Source: Paenibacillus sp. L3-i20 (GTDB lineage Bacteria > Bacillota > Bacilli > Paenibacillales > Paenibacillaceae). Taken from it: DNA of 64,000 nucleotides. The translations under genes and the position numbers were made by a program. The stretch lies in assembly GCF_022180385.2 (NCBI RefSeq), contig NZ_BQME02000001.1, positions 512,501 through 576,500 of the forward strand, read 5' to 3'. Shown one piece after another: positions 18,446-27,422 of the stretch. Under the pieces are notes generated by a model. It worked only from the letters and a program-made list of their open reading frames with translations. It ran no database searches and had not been told where the DNA came from. Within the stretch, counting starts at the first letter, position 1. The number at the start of each line of letters is the position of its first letter.

Positions 18446-18966
18446 TGATCGAACAACAATCTTCCCTATACTGGTCCCAGTTTGAACAAGGAGGCTGGTC
18501 GATGTATATCGCAGCTACTTCTTCGGGATTATGTTTTATCGGCTCCAATTATGAATCGTTCGATGAACTCGCAAAATGGGCTAATACACGATTTCCTGGG
18601 ATTGATCCCGTTCGTGACGATGAGAAACTGAAACCATACTTTACTGAGCTTGCGCACTATTTAGAAGGCGGACGCAACGAATTCACTGCCCCTTCCGATC
18701 TTAGAGGAACAGCTTTTCAATTAGAAGTCTGGAATGCCCTTCGAATGATTCCTTACGGCACTACTTCTTCCTATTCTGAAATTGCAAATGTAATTGGTAG
18801 ACCCGCTGCCGTTCGCGCAGTCGGAGCAGCCATTGGCGCAAACCCCATTCTAATTATCGTTCCATGTCATCGGGTAATCGGGAAATCAGGTTTTTTAACT
18901 GGATATCGCGGCGGTTTAGAAATGAAATCTACACTGCTGGAGCTTGAACAAAATAACCCACAGTAA
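18445..18966 (+). CDS. adaB: Methylated-DNA-protein cysteine methyltransferase
   Basis: The 173-residue protein removes methyl groups from O6-methylguanine onto its own cysteine. The active site VPCHRVIGKSG puts the acceptor at C141. The helix-turn-helix that flips the base contains RAVGAAIGANPI, with a conserved Asn before the active site. It starts at ATG 18445 within the adaA stop codon, seven bases after AAGGAGG. It forms a two-gene operon with adaA and ends at a bidirectional terminator. Confidence 0.95.
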   Translation: MIEQQSSLYWSQFEQGGWSMYIAATSSGLCFIGSNYESFDELAKWANTRFPGIDPVRDDEKLKPYFTELAHYLEGGRNEFTAPSDLRGTAFQLEVWNALRMIPYGTTSSYSEIANVIGRPAAVRAVGAAIGANPILIIVPCHRVIGKSGFLTGYRGGLEMKSTLLELEQNNPQ

Positions 18967-19063
18967 AATAATGATAAGAGCTAATAATTGCAGCCTTGTG
19001 GGCGAAATTGTGCTGTTACGTCTTATTCTTATAAAGTTGCTTGAGTTTCTATACTTATATAAA

Positions 19064-19102
19064 AAATGCCTAACCTTCGTCGTATGCGATGGCTAGGCAT
19101 TT
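19064..19102. terminator. Bidirectional terminator between adaB and patB
   Basis: AAATGCCTA pairs with TAGGCATTT, with an extra CC/GG inside. T-rich tails lie on both strands, between convergent genes. Confidence 0.8.
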
Positions 19103-19135
19103 CATTTATATATTATACATGTTAATTAATTTAGA

Positions 19136-20308
19136 TTAACGCTGCTTCACTGCTTCAACAAATTGTTTAAGCGCCTGTTCTAATATGAATCTCGGACATG
19201 CTAAGTTAATACGAAGCCATCCTTCACCTTCTGATCCGAACACAGAGCCTTCACTAAATGCTACCTTCGCTTTTTTGAACATAAGCTCTTGTATACCCTT
19301 CTTATCCAATCCGAGCGCTCGACAGTCTATCCATAGCAAATAAGTTCCATCTGGCTTGAGCGGCTCTACTTGCGTCAAATGCTCCTTGAAGTATCCAATT
19401 GCATAATTTAAATTGCCATGGACATATTCAAGCATCGCCTCAAGCCATTCTTCCCCTTCATTAAAGGCAGCTTCTACCGCATCTTGTGCAAAATGATGTG
19501 CCATATGCAAGCTGAGTGTTCTCAGTCTCTTCTCCATCTTCGCCCTAATTTTATGGTTCGAAGTGATCATAAATGAAGTAAAAAGACCTGGTAAGTTAAA
19601 CGTTTTTGTTGCCGCTAATGCCGTTATTGTAATGTCAGAAATCTCTGGAGACAAGGATGCAAAAGGCGTGTGTACATGGCCTGGGAAAGTTAAATCACAA
19701 TGAATTTCATCGGATACGACGATAACTCCGTAACGCAAGCATAGCTCGCCCAGCTCACGCAGTTCCTCACGTTCCCATACTCGTCCGCCTGGATTGTGTG
19801 GGCTACATAGGAGCAGAAGCTTTGCTCCGTCTTTGAATAGCGACTCCAAGTGATCAAGATCCATCTCGAAACGGCCATTTCGGATAACTAATGCGTTTTT
19901 GGCTACGACTCTATCATTACTTTCAATTACATCATAGAAAGGATAATACACCGGTGATTGAAGGACAACCTGTTCGCCCGGCTTTGTAAACATTTCGACT
20001 GCAAGACTTAAAGAAGTGACAACACTTGGCGAGTCCGTTATCCAACTCTTTTCTATCGTCCAATTATGACGGCGTGAGTACCAGTTCTTTATCGCATCAA
20101 AATAGCTCTCATTACGGATCGCATACCCATACGCACTTAAATCTGCACGTTTTTTTAATACTTCTTGTACTGCAGGTGGACTAGGAAAATCCATGTCAGC
20201 GACCCATAGAGGAAGAATATCTGAGCTTCCGAACAATACCTCGGACTGGTCCCATTTGTAGGATCGAGTATTTCTGCGGTCAATAAGTTCGTCAAAGTTA
20301 ATGGTCAT
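19136..20308 (-). CDS. patB: PatB/MalY-type PLP-dependent C-S lyase (class I/II aminotransferase fold)
   Basis: The 390-residue protein starts MTINFDELIDRRNTRSYKWD and has LPLWVADMDFPSP, the hallmark of the MalY/PatB group. Further motifs are LLLCSPHNPGGRVWE, VVSDEIHCDLTFPG and AATKTFNLPGL; the last holds the PLP lysine. Members cleave cystathionine or cysteine (cystathionine beta-lyase) and may also transaminate. ATG 20308 follows AGAGGAG. It stands alone, next to the sulfonate uptake genes on the same strand, so a link to sulfur metabolism is plausible, but a terminator separates them. Confidence 0.88.
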   Translation of the reverse strand: MTINFDELIDRRNTRSYKWDQSEVLFGSSDILPLWVADMDFPSPPAVQEVLKKRADLSAYGYAIRNESYFDAIKNWYSRRHNWTIEKSWITDSPSVVTSLSLAVEMFTKPGEQVVLQSPVYYPFYDVIESNDRVVAKNALVIRNGRFEMDLDHLESLFKDGAKLLLLCSPHNPGGRVWEREELRELGELCLRYGVIVVSDEIHCDLTFPGHVHTPFASLSPEISDITITALAATKTFNLPGLFTSFMITSNHKIRAKMEKRLRTLSLHMAHHFAQDAVEAAFNEGEEWLEAMLEYVHGNLNYAIGYFKEHLTQVEPLKPDGTYLLWIDCRALGLDKKGIQELMFKKAKVAFSEGSVFGSEGEGWLRINLACPRFILEQALKQFVEAVKQR

Positions 20309-20432
20309 TGGAACGCTCCTCTTTATCCCTGTGCAATCTGCACTGTATAGTATGTCTCTATCTTATACATTGCCTCTCGATGAAATCAACTAAAATAATC
20401 CACTTCATATAGAGAAAGATCAACATAAAAAC

Positions 20433-20499
20433 CCCCTCATCCTAGCAGTGTAGCGTTCATACGATCATGAACTCATCTTTCACTACTATGCTTGAGGGG
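20433..20499 (-). terminator. Terminator after ssuA
   Basis: CCCCTCA pairs with TGAGGGG, with further CACTAC-type pairing inside a long loop. On the minus strand five Ts follow. It lies 21 nt after ssuA. Confidence 0.7.
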
Positions 20500-20519
20500 A
20501 TTGTATGCGGTATTACTTG

Positions 20520-21551
20520 TTATTTGCCGCTTTTCACTTCTTCTAGCAGGGACAGATCAAGGAATTTACTTAGATCCAGTGACTCTTCGGTAACATCTTT
20601 AATGTAGCCGGCTGCGATAGATACTTTAGCCATTTCTTCAAGCGCCCCTTGGTTCACATCGGAAGTTAATCTCATATGGGAAAGTGCGGCTTTGATTAGT
20701 GCAATATCAAGTCCTTTACCACTTAGCTCACTAAGGCGTTTGTTGATCAACTCGTATGCTTCATCTGGATTTGCTCCAATGAACTCAATTGCTTCAAGGT
20801 TCGCCTTAACTGCCCCTTTAGCTAAATCTCTATGTTCTTTAATAAATTTGTCGCTAGCTACCAAAATCACTAGAGGATAATCCCCATTGTTTGGTGGAAT
20901 TTGATCCCAAGGTACGATGACTTTACCGATTCCTTCTTGCTCAATTTGAGTTCCCCATGGCTCTGGAATAAGAGTAGCGTGAACCTCATTTTGGCGAAGA
21001 GCTACAAGAGTATCCGACGGAGCGCGCGCTACGATTTGAGCACCTGTGTTATCTGTCGTTACTTTCACGCCTTCTTGCTCAAGAAGTAGTCGCAAAGAAA
21101 TTTCATTTGTACTTCCTTTTGTCGGAATAGCAATTGTCTTACCAACCAAATCTTTCACTGTAGCAACACCAGAGTCTTTGCCTGCGACTAGAACTGCTCC
21201 GCCGTTATCAGCGCCCGAGATCACTCTGAAATTACTGCTTTTCAAATATTGATTAGTGGAAGGTCCAGGACCTACATAACCAAGATCGATCTGTCCTGTT
21301 GCAATAGCTGTTGAGAAATCTGAGCCATTATCGAAAGCCTGGACTTCTATTTTCACATTTTCACCAAGCTGCTTTTGAAGAAACTCCTTCTCCAAAGCAA
21401 TATAGCCAGCAGCATGTGTTACGTTTTTGAATATACCCAATTTAACGGTTACGTTTTCTTTAGTAGATGAGGAACCAGCGTTGTTGCCTCCACATGCTGT
21501 CAGTAACAATACAAAAACTAAAGTTAGCATAAGACCCACATATTTTTTCAT
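20520..21551 (-). CDS. ssuA: Sulfonate/nitrate/taurine-type ABC transporter substrate-binding lipoprotein
   Basis: A lipoprotein signal ends in LLTAC with C20 as the lipidated cysteine. The mature part (about 320 residues) is an SsuA/TauA-like periplasmic-binding fold (VKLGIFKNVTHAAGYIALEKEFL, IDLGYVGPGPSTNQYL). It binds an organic sulfonate outside the membrane and hands it to SsuC. It is the third gene after ssuB and ssuC, 86 nt downstream of ssuC. No ssuD monooxygenase is present in the window, so the substrate could also be taurine or another small anion. Confidence 0.88.
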   Translation of the reverse strand: MKKYVGLMLTLVFVLLLTACGGNNAGSSSTKENVTVKLGIFKNVTHAAGYIALEKEFLQKQLGENVKIEVQAFDNGSDFSTAIATGQIDLGYVGPGPSTNQYLKSSNFRVISGADNGGAVLVAGKDSGVATVKDLVGKTIAIPTKGSTNEISLRLLLEQEGVKVTTDNTGAQIVARAPSDTLVALRQNEVHATLIPEPWGTQIEQEGIGKVIVPWDQIPPNNGDYPLVILVASDKFIKEHRDLAKGAVKANLEAIEFIGANPDEAYELINKRLSELSGKGLDIALIKAALSHMRLTSDVNQGALEEMAKVSIAAGYIKDVTEESLDLSKFLDLSLLEEVKSGK

Positions 21552-21637
21552 CTCTATTTCCTACCCTTCTTTATTGAAAAACTACCTTCTTTCATTCTCC
21601 AACTAATTCTATCGGATTAATAAAAAATGTCAATCTT

Positions 21638-22408
21638 TTATTTATTTGCGCTTTCAAGTCCATAACGAACGAGAAGTTTGTCCTCCAGCTTTTTGAAACA
21701 GAAGTGGTCAGAGATCGTACCAAGCACAGCTATAATAATGACCACATTCAACATTAATGCCGTATCTCCAAGCCCTCTACCATCTTGTAACAATTGACCA
21801 AGCCCCGCTCCACTTGCTATCAATTCTCCCGCAACCAGAGCACGCCAAGCAAATGCCCAAGCAACACGAATTCCCGTCATAAGATGAGGAAATGCACCTG
21901 GAATAAGTATTTGTGTAAACATTCGCCATCCATTACCCGTTCCAAGGGTTTGCGCTGCGCGAATATAAATAGGAGGAATATTTTTAATTCCGGTTCGTGT
22001 TGCAATAGACATCGTCCAGGTTGCACCTAGTGCAGTGATGAAAATGACGGATGTGTCATTAAAACCAAACCATATAATAGCGAATGGGAGCCAAGCTATA
22101 CTCGGTACTGTTTGCAATGCAACGACTACAAAGCCGAGTGTATCATCAATTAATTTGGATTTTGCGAACATAAGGCCTAGTAAAGTTCCTAAAACCATAG
22201 AAATGGTGAACGCGATAAGCAGTCTTCTCAAAGAATTTAAAATAGCTTCTAGCAGTTGTCCATGGGCAAAGCCATTATAGAAAGATTCGACCGTTTGAAA
22301 CAGGGACGGAAACTTCCATGCTTCCCAGCCAATAATTCTATATGCCGCCTCCCATGCCACCAAAATCCCGATCAGAAAAAGTGTTCTTCTTAAGACTGTA
22401 GCTGTCAT
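21638..22408 (-). CDS. ssuC: ABC transporter permease, SsuC/TauC type
   Basis: The 256-residue permease has six or so membrane segments and the EAA-like loop (AAQTLGTGNGWRMFTQILIPGAFPHLMTGIRVAW) that contacts the ATPase. ATG 22408 has a clear GGAGG nine bases upstream. This start lies inside ssuB, so the two genes overlap by 71 nt in different frames. Confidence 0.9.
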   Translation of the reverse strand: MTATVLRRTLFLIGILVAWEAAYRIIGWEAWKFPSLFQTVESFYNGFAHGQLLEAILNSLRRLLIAFTISMVLGTLLGLMFAKSKLIDDTLGFVVVALQTVPSIAWLPFAIIWFGFNDTSVIFITALGATWTMSIATRTGIKNIPPIYIRAAQTLGTGNGWRMFTQILIPGAFPHLMTGIRVAWAFAWRALVAGELIASGAGLGQLLQDGRGLGDTALMLNVVIIIAVLGTISDHFCFKKLEDKLLVRYGLESANK

Positions 22409-23180
22409 CGTCCATTTCCTCCTTAATTACTTTTTCCAATTCGTCTGCTAGACATTCCATAATGGAAGTTTCTACATGATGAAGCAACGGATCTGCGCTG
22501 TCCCTTGGCCTTGCAGCTTGTACAGCAAATTCCTTCTTAATCGTCCCAGGACGTGTAGACATAACAAGAACTCGGTCAGATAACATGACAGCTTCTCTAA
22601 TATTATGAGTGATAAATAAAATCGTCTTACCTGTGCGCATCCAAATATCTTCAAGCTCTTGATGAAGGACAAGTCTCGTTTGCTCGTCCAATGCTGCGAA
22701 TGGTTCATCCATTAGAAGAATCTGCGGGTCCATAATTAAAGCACGTGCGATTGCTGCTCTCTGCTTCATACCACCTGACAACTCATTAGGGTAACGGTCA
22801 GCAAATTTACTTAAGTGAACAGCACGAATTTGCTCCATCGCAAGTTCCATCCGTTCTTTCTTTGGAATCCCCTTCTGCTTCAGGCCAAATGCTACATTCT
22901 CTAGCACCGTCAACCATGGAAATAAACCATGCTCCTGGAAAACGACTACTCGATCAGGCGCAGGATCTTTAATAGCTTTACCATTAACTAAAATAGAACC
23001 GCTATAGCCTGAGTCAAACCCTGCTATTAAATTCAAGACGGTTGATTTACCACAGCCAGATGGACCAAGTAGAGAGACGAACTCTCCTTCTTTAATGCTG
23101 AAATTAATCTCATTTAAAGCTTGAAAGCTGTTCCCGTCACGCTGTTTAAATTGTTTGCTTACTTTATCAATAACTATCAT
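22338..23180 (-). CDS. ssuB: ABC transporter ATPase, SsuB/TauB type
   Basis: All ABC motifs are present: Walker A GPSGCGKST, Q-loop VFQEHGLFPW, signature LSGGMKQR, Walker B ILLMDEPF and the switch His in LFITHNIREA. The start is taken as ATG 23180, behind GGGG; the protein then begins MIVIDKVSKQF. Longer in-frame starts at 23204 and 23294 lack ribosome sites, and the latter falls in the -35 box. The last 24 or so residues, ending in a Gly-rich FGGMGGGI, are encoded within the start of ssuC. Confidence 0.9.
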   Translation of the reverse strand: MIVIDKVSKQFKQRDGNSFQALNEINFSIKEGEFVSLLGPSGCGKSTVLNLIAGFDSGYSGSILVNGKAIKDPAPDRVVVFQEHGLFPWLTVLENVAFGLKQKGIPKKERMELAMEQIRAVHLSKFADRYPNELSGGMKQRAAIARALIMDPQILLMDEPFAALDEQTRLVLHQELEDIWMRTGKTILFITHNIREAVMLSDRVLVMSTRPGTIKKEFAVQAARPRDSADPLLHHVETSIMECLADELEKVIKEEMDDDSYSLKKNTFSDRDFGGMGGGI

Positions 23181-23265
23181 AGTGCCTGACCCCGTTTCAT
23201 TCATTATGTAAGAGGCTTGTTTTACATATATTAACACTGTTTTTCCATTTAACCATACAGCTTCT

Positions 23266-23294
23266 ATTCTTATCGGATATGTATGTATTGTCAA
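23266..23294 (-). promoter_or_regulatory. Promoter of ssuBCA
   Basis: Minus strand: TTGACA (23289-23294), a 17-nt spacer and AAGAAT (23266-23271). The -10 matches only four of six bases. The distance to the ssuB start is about 80 nt. Confidence 0.5.
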
Positions 23295-23337
23295 TATTGT
23301 TTTTAGAATTTATTTACAATGATAGCTCCCTGTTCAC

Positions 23338-23373
23338 AAAAAAACCTTGATAGGTATATGCCAAATCAAGGTT
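23338..23373 (-). terminator. Terminator-like hairpin with no clear gene upstream
   Basis: AACCTTGAT pairs with ATCAAGGTT around a 13-nt loop and is followed on the minus strand by seven Ts. The region 23295-24139 upstream on that strand holds only a doubtful 59-codon frame. The stem is nearly the same as that of the terminator at 28049-28087. Confidence 0.65.
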
Positions 23374-23545
23374 ATTATTCATAACATATTTGATGGTACA
23401 AAAAAATTTCCCTATCCTATCTTCGAGTGTACAACCATTGTCCACTTCCATAATGGACTAATAACCTTCTATATTTCAGAAGAGCAATTGGAATGAAAAT
23501 TGAATATCAGGTTCAGTGAGGTAATGTTGAGGAAATAACGATATT

Positions 23546-23622
23546 GGACTTGTTTCTATTATAAGCATTTAAACTAGAATACATCTTCCAGTAATGAAAA
23601 TAAAAGAAACAAGTCCTTTTTT
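23546..23622 (+). terminator. Orphan plus-strand terminator-like hairpin
   Basis: GGACTTGTTTCT (23546-23557) pairs with AGAAACAAGTCC (23605-23616), followed by six Ts. The loop is about 47 nt. No plus-strand gene precedes it, so it may end a short RNA or be a remnant. The rest of 23295-24139 shows no recognisable coding. Confidence 0.5.
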
Positions 23623-23743
23623 GCAGTCGATACGACTAGGAATAAAGCTCATTGAAGCTTATAACACTAATTTTCGGAAGAAACGTTGTGCAATGCAGGG
23701 GTCAGTGAGCTTATTGGCGTCAATTACTAGAGGAGTGCGAAGA

Positions 23744-23923
23744 TTAGACACTGAGGAAGTAGTAGAATGCTATTACATCCTTATCAAGCACGTTAGTACC
23801 TCGATTATTGATCGAGCCTGTCATAGTATAATTTTCCACACTAAGTGACGACGAATCTTTTGCAAAAATTTTACGTATAAGATCAAAGCGTCTATTACTC
23901 TTTTGTCTGTAGTTTTTTTTCAT
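23744..23923 (-). CDS. Possible small protein, unrecognised
   Basis: A 59-codon frame from ATG 23923 begins MKKNYRQKSNRRFDLIRKIF. AAAGGGGG lies 11 bases upstream. The N-terminus is strongly basic and the rest is mixed (ENYTMTGSINNRG). I know no family for it. It is the only frame in this 845-nt gap with a plausible ribosome site, but codon evidence is weak and it may be chance. A terminator-like hairpin lies about 370 nt downstream on the same strand. Confidence 0.3.
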   Translation of the reverse strand: MKKNYRQKSNRRFDLIRKIFAKDSSSLSVENYTMTGSINNRGTNVLDKDVIAFYYFLSV

Positions 23924-24139
23924 ATTCCGTAACACCCCCTTTATGTCTGATTAACGAAATCTAAGGAAAGGTCAGAGCTATACAAGCAAATTGTCTGCTT
24001 CTCATTTCTTCCTGTGTTTGTTTCGACTTTCTTAGTTTACGATGTTCCTGTATCATTTTCCATGTATTAACTTTATATAAACTGAACTTTACCAGTAAGA
24101 TAGAATTATAAAAATTGATAGAGAGGAGAGCATCCATCC

Positions 24140-24862
24140 ATGCTACAAGTATCCAAATTATCACATTCATTCTCGAATGGCCCCGAAATAACACCCGTGC
24201 TGAATCATATTGATTTCACAGTAGAAAAGGGCGATATGGTCGCACTGCTTGGCAGCTCCGGTTCAGGCAAGTCGACACTTCTCAACTTAATGGCTGGCTT
24301 AATGAAGCCAACCGAAGGCAATATTTTGATTGCTGAACACAATATTGTAAAAATGAGCGAAAATGAGCTAGCAGAATTTCGGCGCAAACATATTGGCTTT
24401 ATCTTTCAAGCATACGAACTTATTTCTAATTTGACTGTCCGTGAAAATATAGAGTTGCCGCTCGTATTCCAATCCGTCGCACCCTCCGAGCGAAAGAAAC
24501 GGGCAATGTCACTGCTTGAACAAGTAGGTATTCCGGATAAAGGGGCTATGTTCCCATCACAACTTTCAGGGGGACAGCAGCAACGTGTCAGTATTGCCCG
24601 CTCTCTCATCACTCAGCCTTCTATTATTTTCGCTGATGAGCCGACGGGAAACCTCGACACCAAAACAGAAGAAGAAATTATAGCCATTCTGAAACGACTA
24701 AATCGTGAGCTTGACACCACTTTTATGATCGTTACCCACGAACGCGAAGTTGCAGTACATACAAAACGAATTATTACACTCAAGGACGGCTATTTAGTAC
24801 AAGAGATGCCAGACACTCTTTCAACAAATGAGATGCTCACAGAAGAAGGTGTTGCACGATGA
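24140..24862 (+). CDS. ABC exporter ATPase, MacB/LolD type (YknY-like)
   Basis: The 240-residue ATPase has Walker A GSSGSGKST, Q-loop FIFQAYELISNLTVRENIELPL, signature LSGGQQQR and Walker B IIFADEPTGNLDTKT, all typical of the MacB/LolD/YknY group. These couple ATP hydrolysis to extrusion of peptides or lipids by an FtsX-like permease. ATG 24140 follows GAGGAG. The stop overlaps the permease start in ATGA. The order here is ATPase, permease, adaptor; Bacillus yknXYZ has the adaptor first. Confidence 0.9.
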   Translation: MLQVSKLSHSFSNGPEITPVLNHIDFTVEKGDMVALLGSSGSGKSTLLNLMAGLMKPTEGNILIAEHNIVKMSENELAEFRRKHIGFIFQAYELISNLTVRENIELPLVFQSVAPSERKKRAMSLLEQVGIPDKGAMFPSQLSGGQQQRVSIARSLITQPSIIFADEPTGNLDTKTEEEIIAILKRLNRELDTTFMIVTHEREVAVHTKRIITLKDGYLVQEMPDTLSTNEMLTEEGVAR

Positions 24863-26217
24863 GAATTGGAGATCTGACAAGACTATCTTGGGATCAGGTA
24901 CGACGTAGGAAAGTGGTAACCAGCCTATGCGCGATCGGTATTTCTATTGGCTGTGCCGCCATTATCGTTGCAATGAGCATGGGGGAATCTGCACAAAGTT
25001 ATATTGAAGAAGAGATGAATACTTTTTTTAAGATGGATGAAATTACGGTCAGTGCAAATGAAGGGGTAAAAGAAGCAAGCTCTAACATAGATACAGCTAC
25101 GCTAGAAAGAGGTAAACTATCCGAGCAGAAGATGCAGGCTATCGCAAGCTTCCCTGAAGTAGAAGCTGTTGTACCCATGCTAGGTATGGAGTACATAGAG
25201 TATATGACTACGGATGGAAAGACTGCTCATTTGCAACTTTTCGCAACTGACCTAGAGCAGCTTGAGAGTCTAGGAGAATCACTAGGACAAGGATCGTCAT
25301 CAAATACTGTAGGAAATGTCATACTAAGCTACGGGGCAACACTTGGGCTTGTGGATGAGAAAACACGACAAAATTTGTATGATCAGTTGGAGAAAGATCC
25401 TTACAATAACGAGTTGATGGATCAATATCAAAACTTAAACAAGGTTCCCGTCTCACTTTATCAAAGACAAATTCAATTTCGTATGCATGATGACCGAAGT
25501 CAATTGCAAACGAGTGCTCCTTACCTTGTCTCAGGCGTACTAAAAAAACCAAAATCTAATGATGCACATAGTATCGCTTTTGACAAACGAGCATATATTT
25601 CGCTGGAAACGGCTGAACAAATATTACAACTGCGGAACAGTCCTCTACTTCAAAATGGCGGAAACAGTATGCTCTATCAATCCTTAACTGTGAAGGTTAA
25701 AGATCAAAAAGACGTCAAGGTTGTGGAGGATAAAATCAAAAAATTAACATTAACAACGAGCACCAACCTTCATCAAAAAGAGCGAATTGCCTCTCAGTTC
25801 AAAATGATTAAAGCTGTTGCACTTGGTGGAGGAATCTTCATACTAATCATTGCATCTATCTCTATTGTAGTTGCAATGACCATGTCTACGTATCAACGTC
25901 GAAGACAAATTGGTATTATGAAAGTTTTGGGTGCGAATCTCGCACAAATTCGGAACATGTTTATTATTGAAGCTGCATTACTAGGCTTGCTTGGAGGGCT
26001 ACTTGGAGTTTTATTCTCCCACTGGGTCGTATGGGGAATAAATATTTTGATTATTGCCATGTCAGGCGGAGAAACGGGTGCTCTTAATATCTATATACCC
26101 CTGAGCGTCATACCGATTGGAATGATATTCGCTATTATGACAGGTATTCTCTCAGGTATCTATCCCGCAATTAACGCATCACGCACTGATGCACTAACTG
26201 CCATTCGCAGAGATTAA
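24859..26217 (+). CDS. ABC exporter permease, MacB/FtsX type (YknZ-like)
   Basis: The 452-residue protein has one membrane segment near residues 17-40 and a large extracellular MacB_PCD domain (about 45-310). Three C-terminal membrane segments form the FtsX domain (IASISIVVAMTMSTYQRRRQIGIMKVLGA, and the closing GIYPAINASRTDALTAIRRD). The extracellular domain meets the adaptor encoded next. ATGA overlap with the ATPase and a 24-nt gap to the adaptor show one operon. Confidence 0.9.
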   Translation: MRIGDLTRLSWDQVRRRKVVTSLCAIGISIGCAAIIVAMSMGESAQSYIEEEMNTFFKMDEITVSANEGVKEASSNIDTATLERGKLSEQKMQAIASFPEVEAVVPMLGMEYIEYMTTDGKTAHLQLFATDLEQLESLGESLGQGSSSNTVGNVILSYGATLGLVDEKTRQNLYDQLEKDPYNNELMDQYQNLNKVPVSLYQRQIQFRMHDDRSQLQTSAPYLVSGVLKKPKSNDAHSIAFDKRAYISLETAEQILQLRNSPLLQNGGNSMLYQSLTVKVKDQKDVKVVEDKIKKLTLTTSTNLHQKERIASQFKMIKAVALGGGIFILIIASISIVVAMTMSTYQRRRQIGIMKVLGANLAQIRNMFIIEAALLGLLGGLLGVLFSHWVVWGINILIIAMSGGETGALNIYIPLSVIPIGMIFAIMTGILSGIYPAINASRTDALTAIRRD

Positions 26218-26241
26218 CAACTTAAAGGAGCCGATTGCATT

Positions 26242-27324
26242 ATGAAGAAAAAAATAAAATGGATCGTAATATTGGTCGTATTAGCAGGAGTTAGCTTTCT
26301 CTTGTACAACATGGCTAATCCATCTAATCAACCTGCACCAACTATGACTGAAGCTTCACTTACGTTTGATGTAACAAAAGAGACAATTGTTAGCTCTGTT
26401 GAAGTAAAAGGAAAATCAATTTATGAGCATGAACAGCTCGTCTATGCACCTTATGGAGCAGAAGTTGCGAAATGGCATGTCAAAAATGGTCAGCAAATTG
26501 AAAAAGGACAGCCATTGTTCGAGCTTGATAAATCATTGCTTCAAGATCAAATCACTCAAGAAGAAGCAGCAATAAAAAAGGTTGCTCTAGAAGATAAACT
26601 TAAGAAACTTATTAACGATACAAGCGGCGATGAATTAACAACTGAAGCCTCAGTAGAGCAGCGGAAGCAAGCATTCGCAAAACGTGAAGTTGATAAGCTG
26701 CAAGCGCAATTAAATACTGAAACGATTGCCCTTCAACAAAAAGAACTCGATCGTAAACGCAAAAAATTGAATGAAGCACGTTATACAGCACCAATGTCAG
26801 GTATATTTCTGTTCGACGTTGCGAGTAAAGTTCCACAAATTGTAGCTGATCGTGAGTACATTGGTAAAGTTGTCGATCTGAGTACCCTTCATTTGGTTGT
26901 ATTTGTGGGTGAAAGTGATGTGTTCCGTATACAGGAAGGAATGTCTGTAGCTGTACAGATGAATGCGATGAAGGAAGTCCCGCTTAAAGGCAAAGTGCTT
27001 AGCGTTTCTAAATTTGCTAAAGCCAGTACAGAGCAATCCACTGCTAATCAAGCAGCTCAATTTGAAGTTGTTATTAGTTTAGAACCAAGCGAATACTTAA
27101 TTGCCGGACTTAGTCTAAAAGGCGAAATTGAAATTAGTCGTAAAGAAGATGTTGTTGTTGTACCTACGATTGCAATCTTGCGTGAGTCAGACAAACATTA
27201 TGTAATGCTAGACAAAGGCAACGGCGTATACGAACGGAAAGATATCGAAATTGGACAAGAAACTCCGGACAAAACAGAGGTTGTGAAAGGGTTAAAGGTT
27301 GGAGAGAAGGTTGTAATCCAATAA
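26242..27324 (+). CDS. Membrane-fusion adaptor protein, HlyD/MacA-like (YknX-like)
   Basis: The 360-residue protein has an N-terminal membrane anchor (IKWIVILVVLAGVSFLLYNM). It has a split biotinyl-lipoyl domain (YAPYGAEVAKWHVKNGQQIEKGQPLFELD and YTAPMSGIFLFDVASKVPQ) around a coiled coil (about 95-170). A beta-barrel and a membrane-proximal domain complete it. It should link the MacB-like permease to the outside of the cell. ATG 26242 follows AAAGGAG. A bidirectional terminator follows. Confidence 0.88.
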   Translation: MKKKIKWIVILVVLAGVSFLLYNMANPSNQPAPTMTEASLTFDVTKETIVSSVEVKGKSIYEHEQLVYAPYGAEVAKWHVKNGQQIEKGQPLFELDKSLLQDQITQEEAAIKKVALEDKLKKLINDTSGDELTTEASVEQRKQAFAKREVDKLQAQLNTETIALQQKELDRKRKKLNEARYTAPMSGIFLFDVASKVPQIVADREYIGKVVDLSTLHLVVFVGESDVFRIQEGMSVAVQMNAMKEVPLKGKVLSVSKFAKASTEQSTANQAAQFEVVISLEPSEYLIAGLSLKGEIEISRKEDVVVVPTIAILRESDKHYVMLDKGNGVYERKDIEIGQETPDKTEVVKGLKVGEKVVIQ

Positions 27325-27351
27325 GAACGTAGACAATAGAATAGTCGATAT

Positions 27352-27397
27352 AAAATAGCCCACTCCCCCACTTGTACGTTGGAGAGTGGGCTATTTT
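27352..27397. terminator. Bidirectional terminator after the MacAB-like operon
   Basis: A 14-bp stem AAAATAGCCCACTC/GAGTGGGCTATTTT lies between convergent genes. A/T runs are part of both stem arms. Confidence 0.85.
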
Positions 27398-27422
27398 CGT
27401 AAATCAACTCTAATGGCTACAA

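Noticed and set aside
23594..23848. 84-codon plus-strand frame
   Set aside because: It starts inside the plus-strand terminator hairpin, has no ribosome site, and its translation resembles no family.
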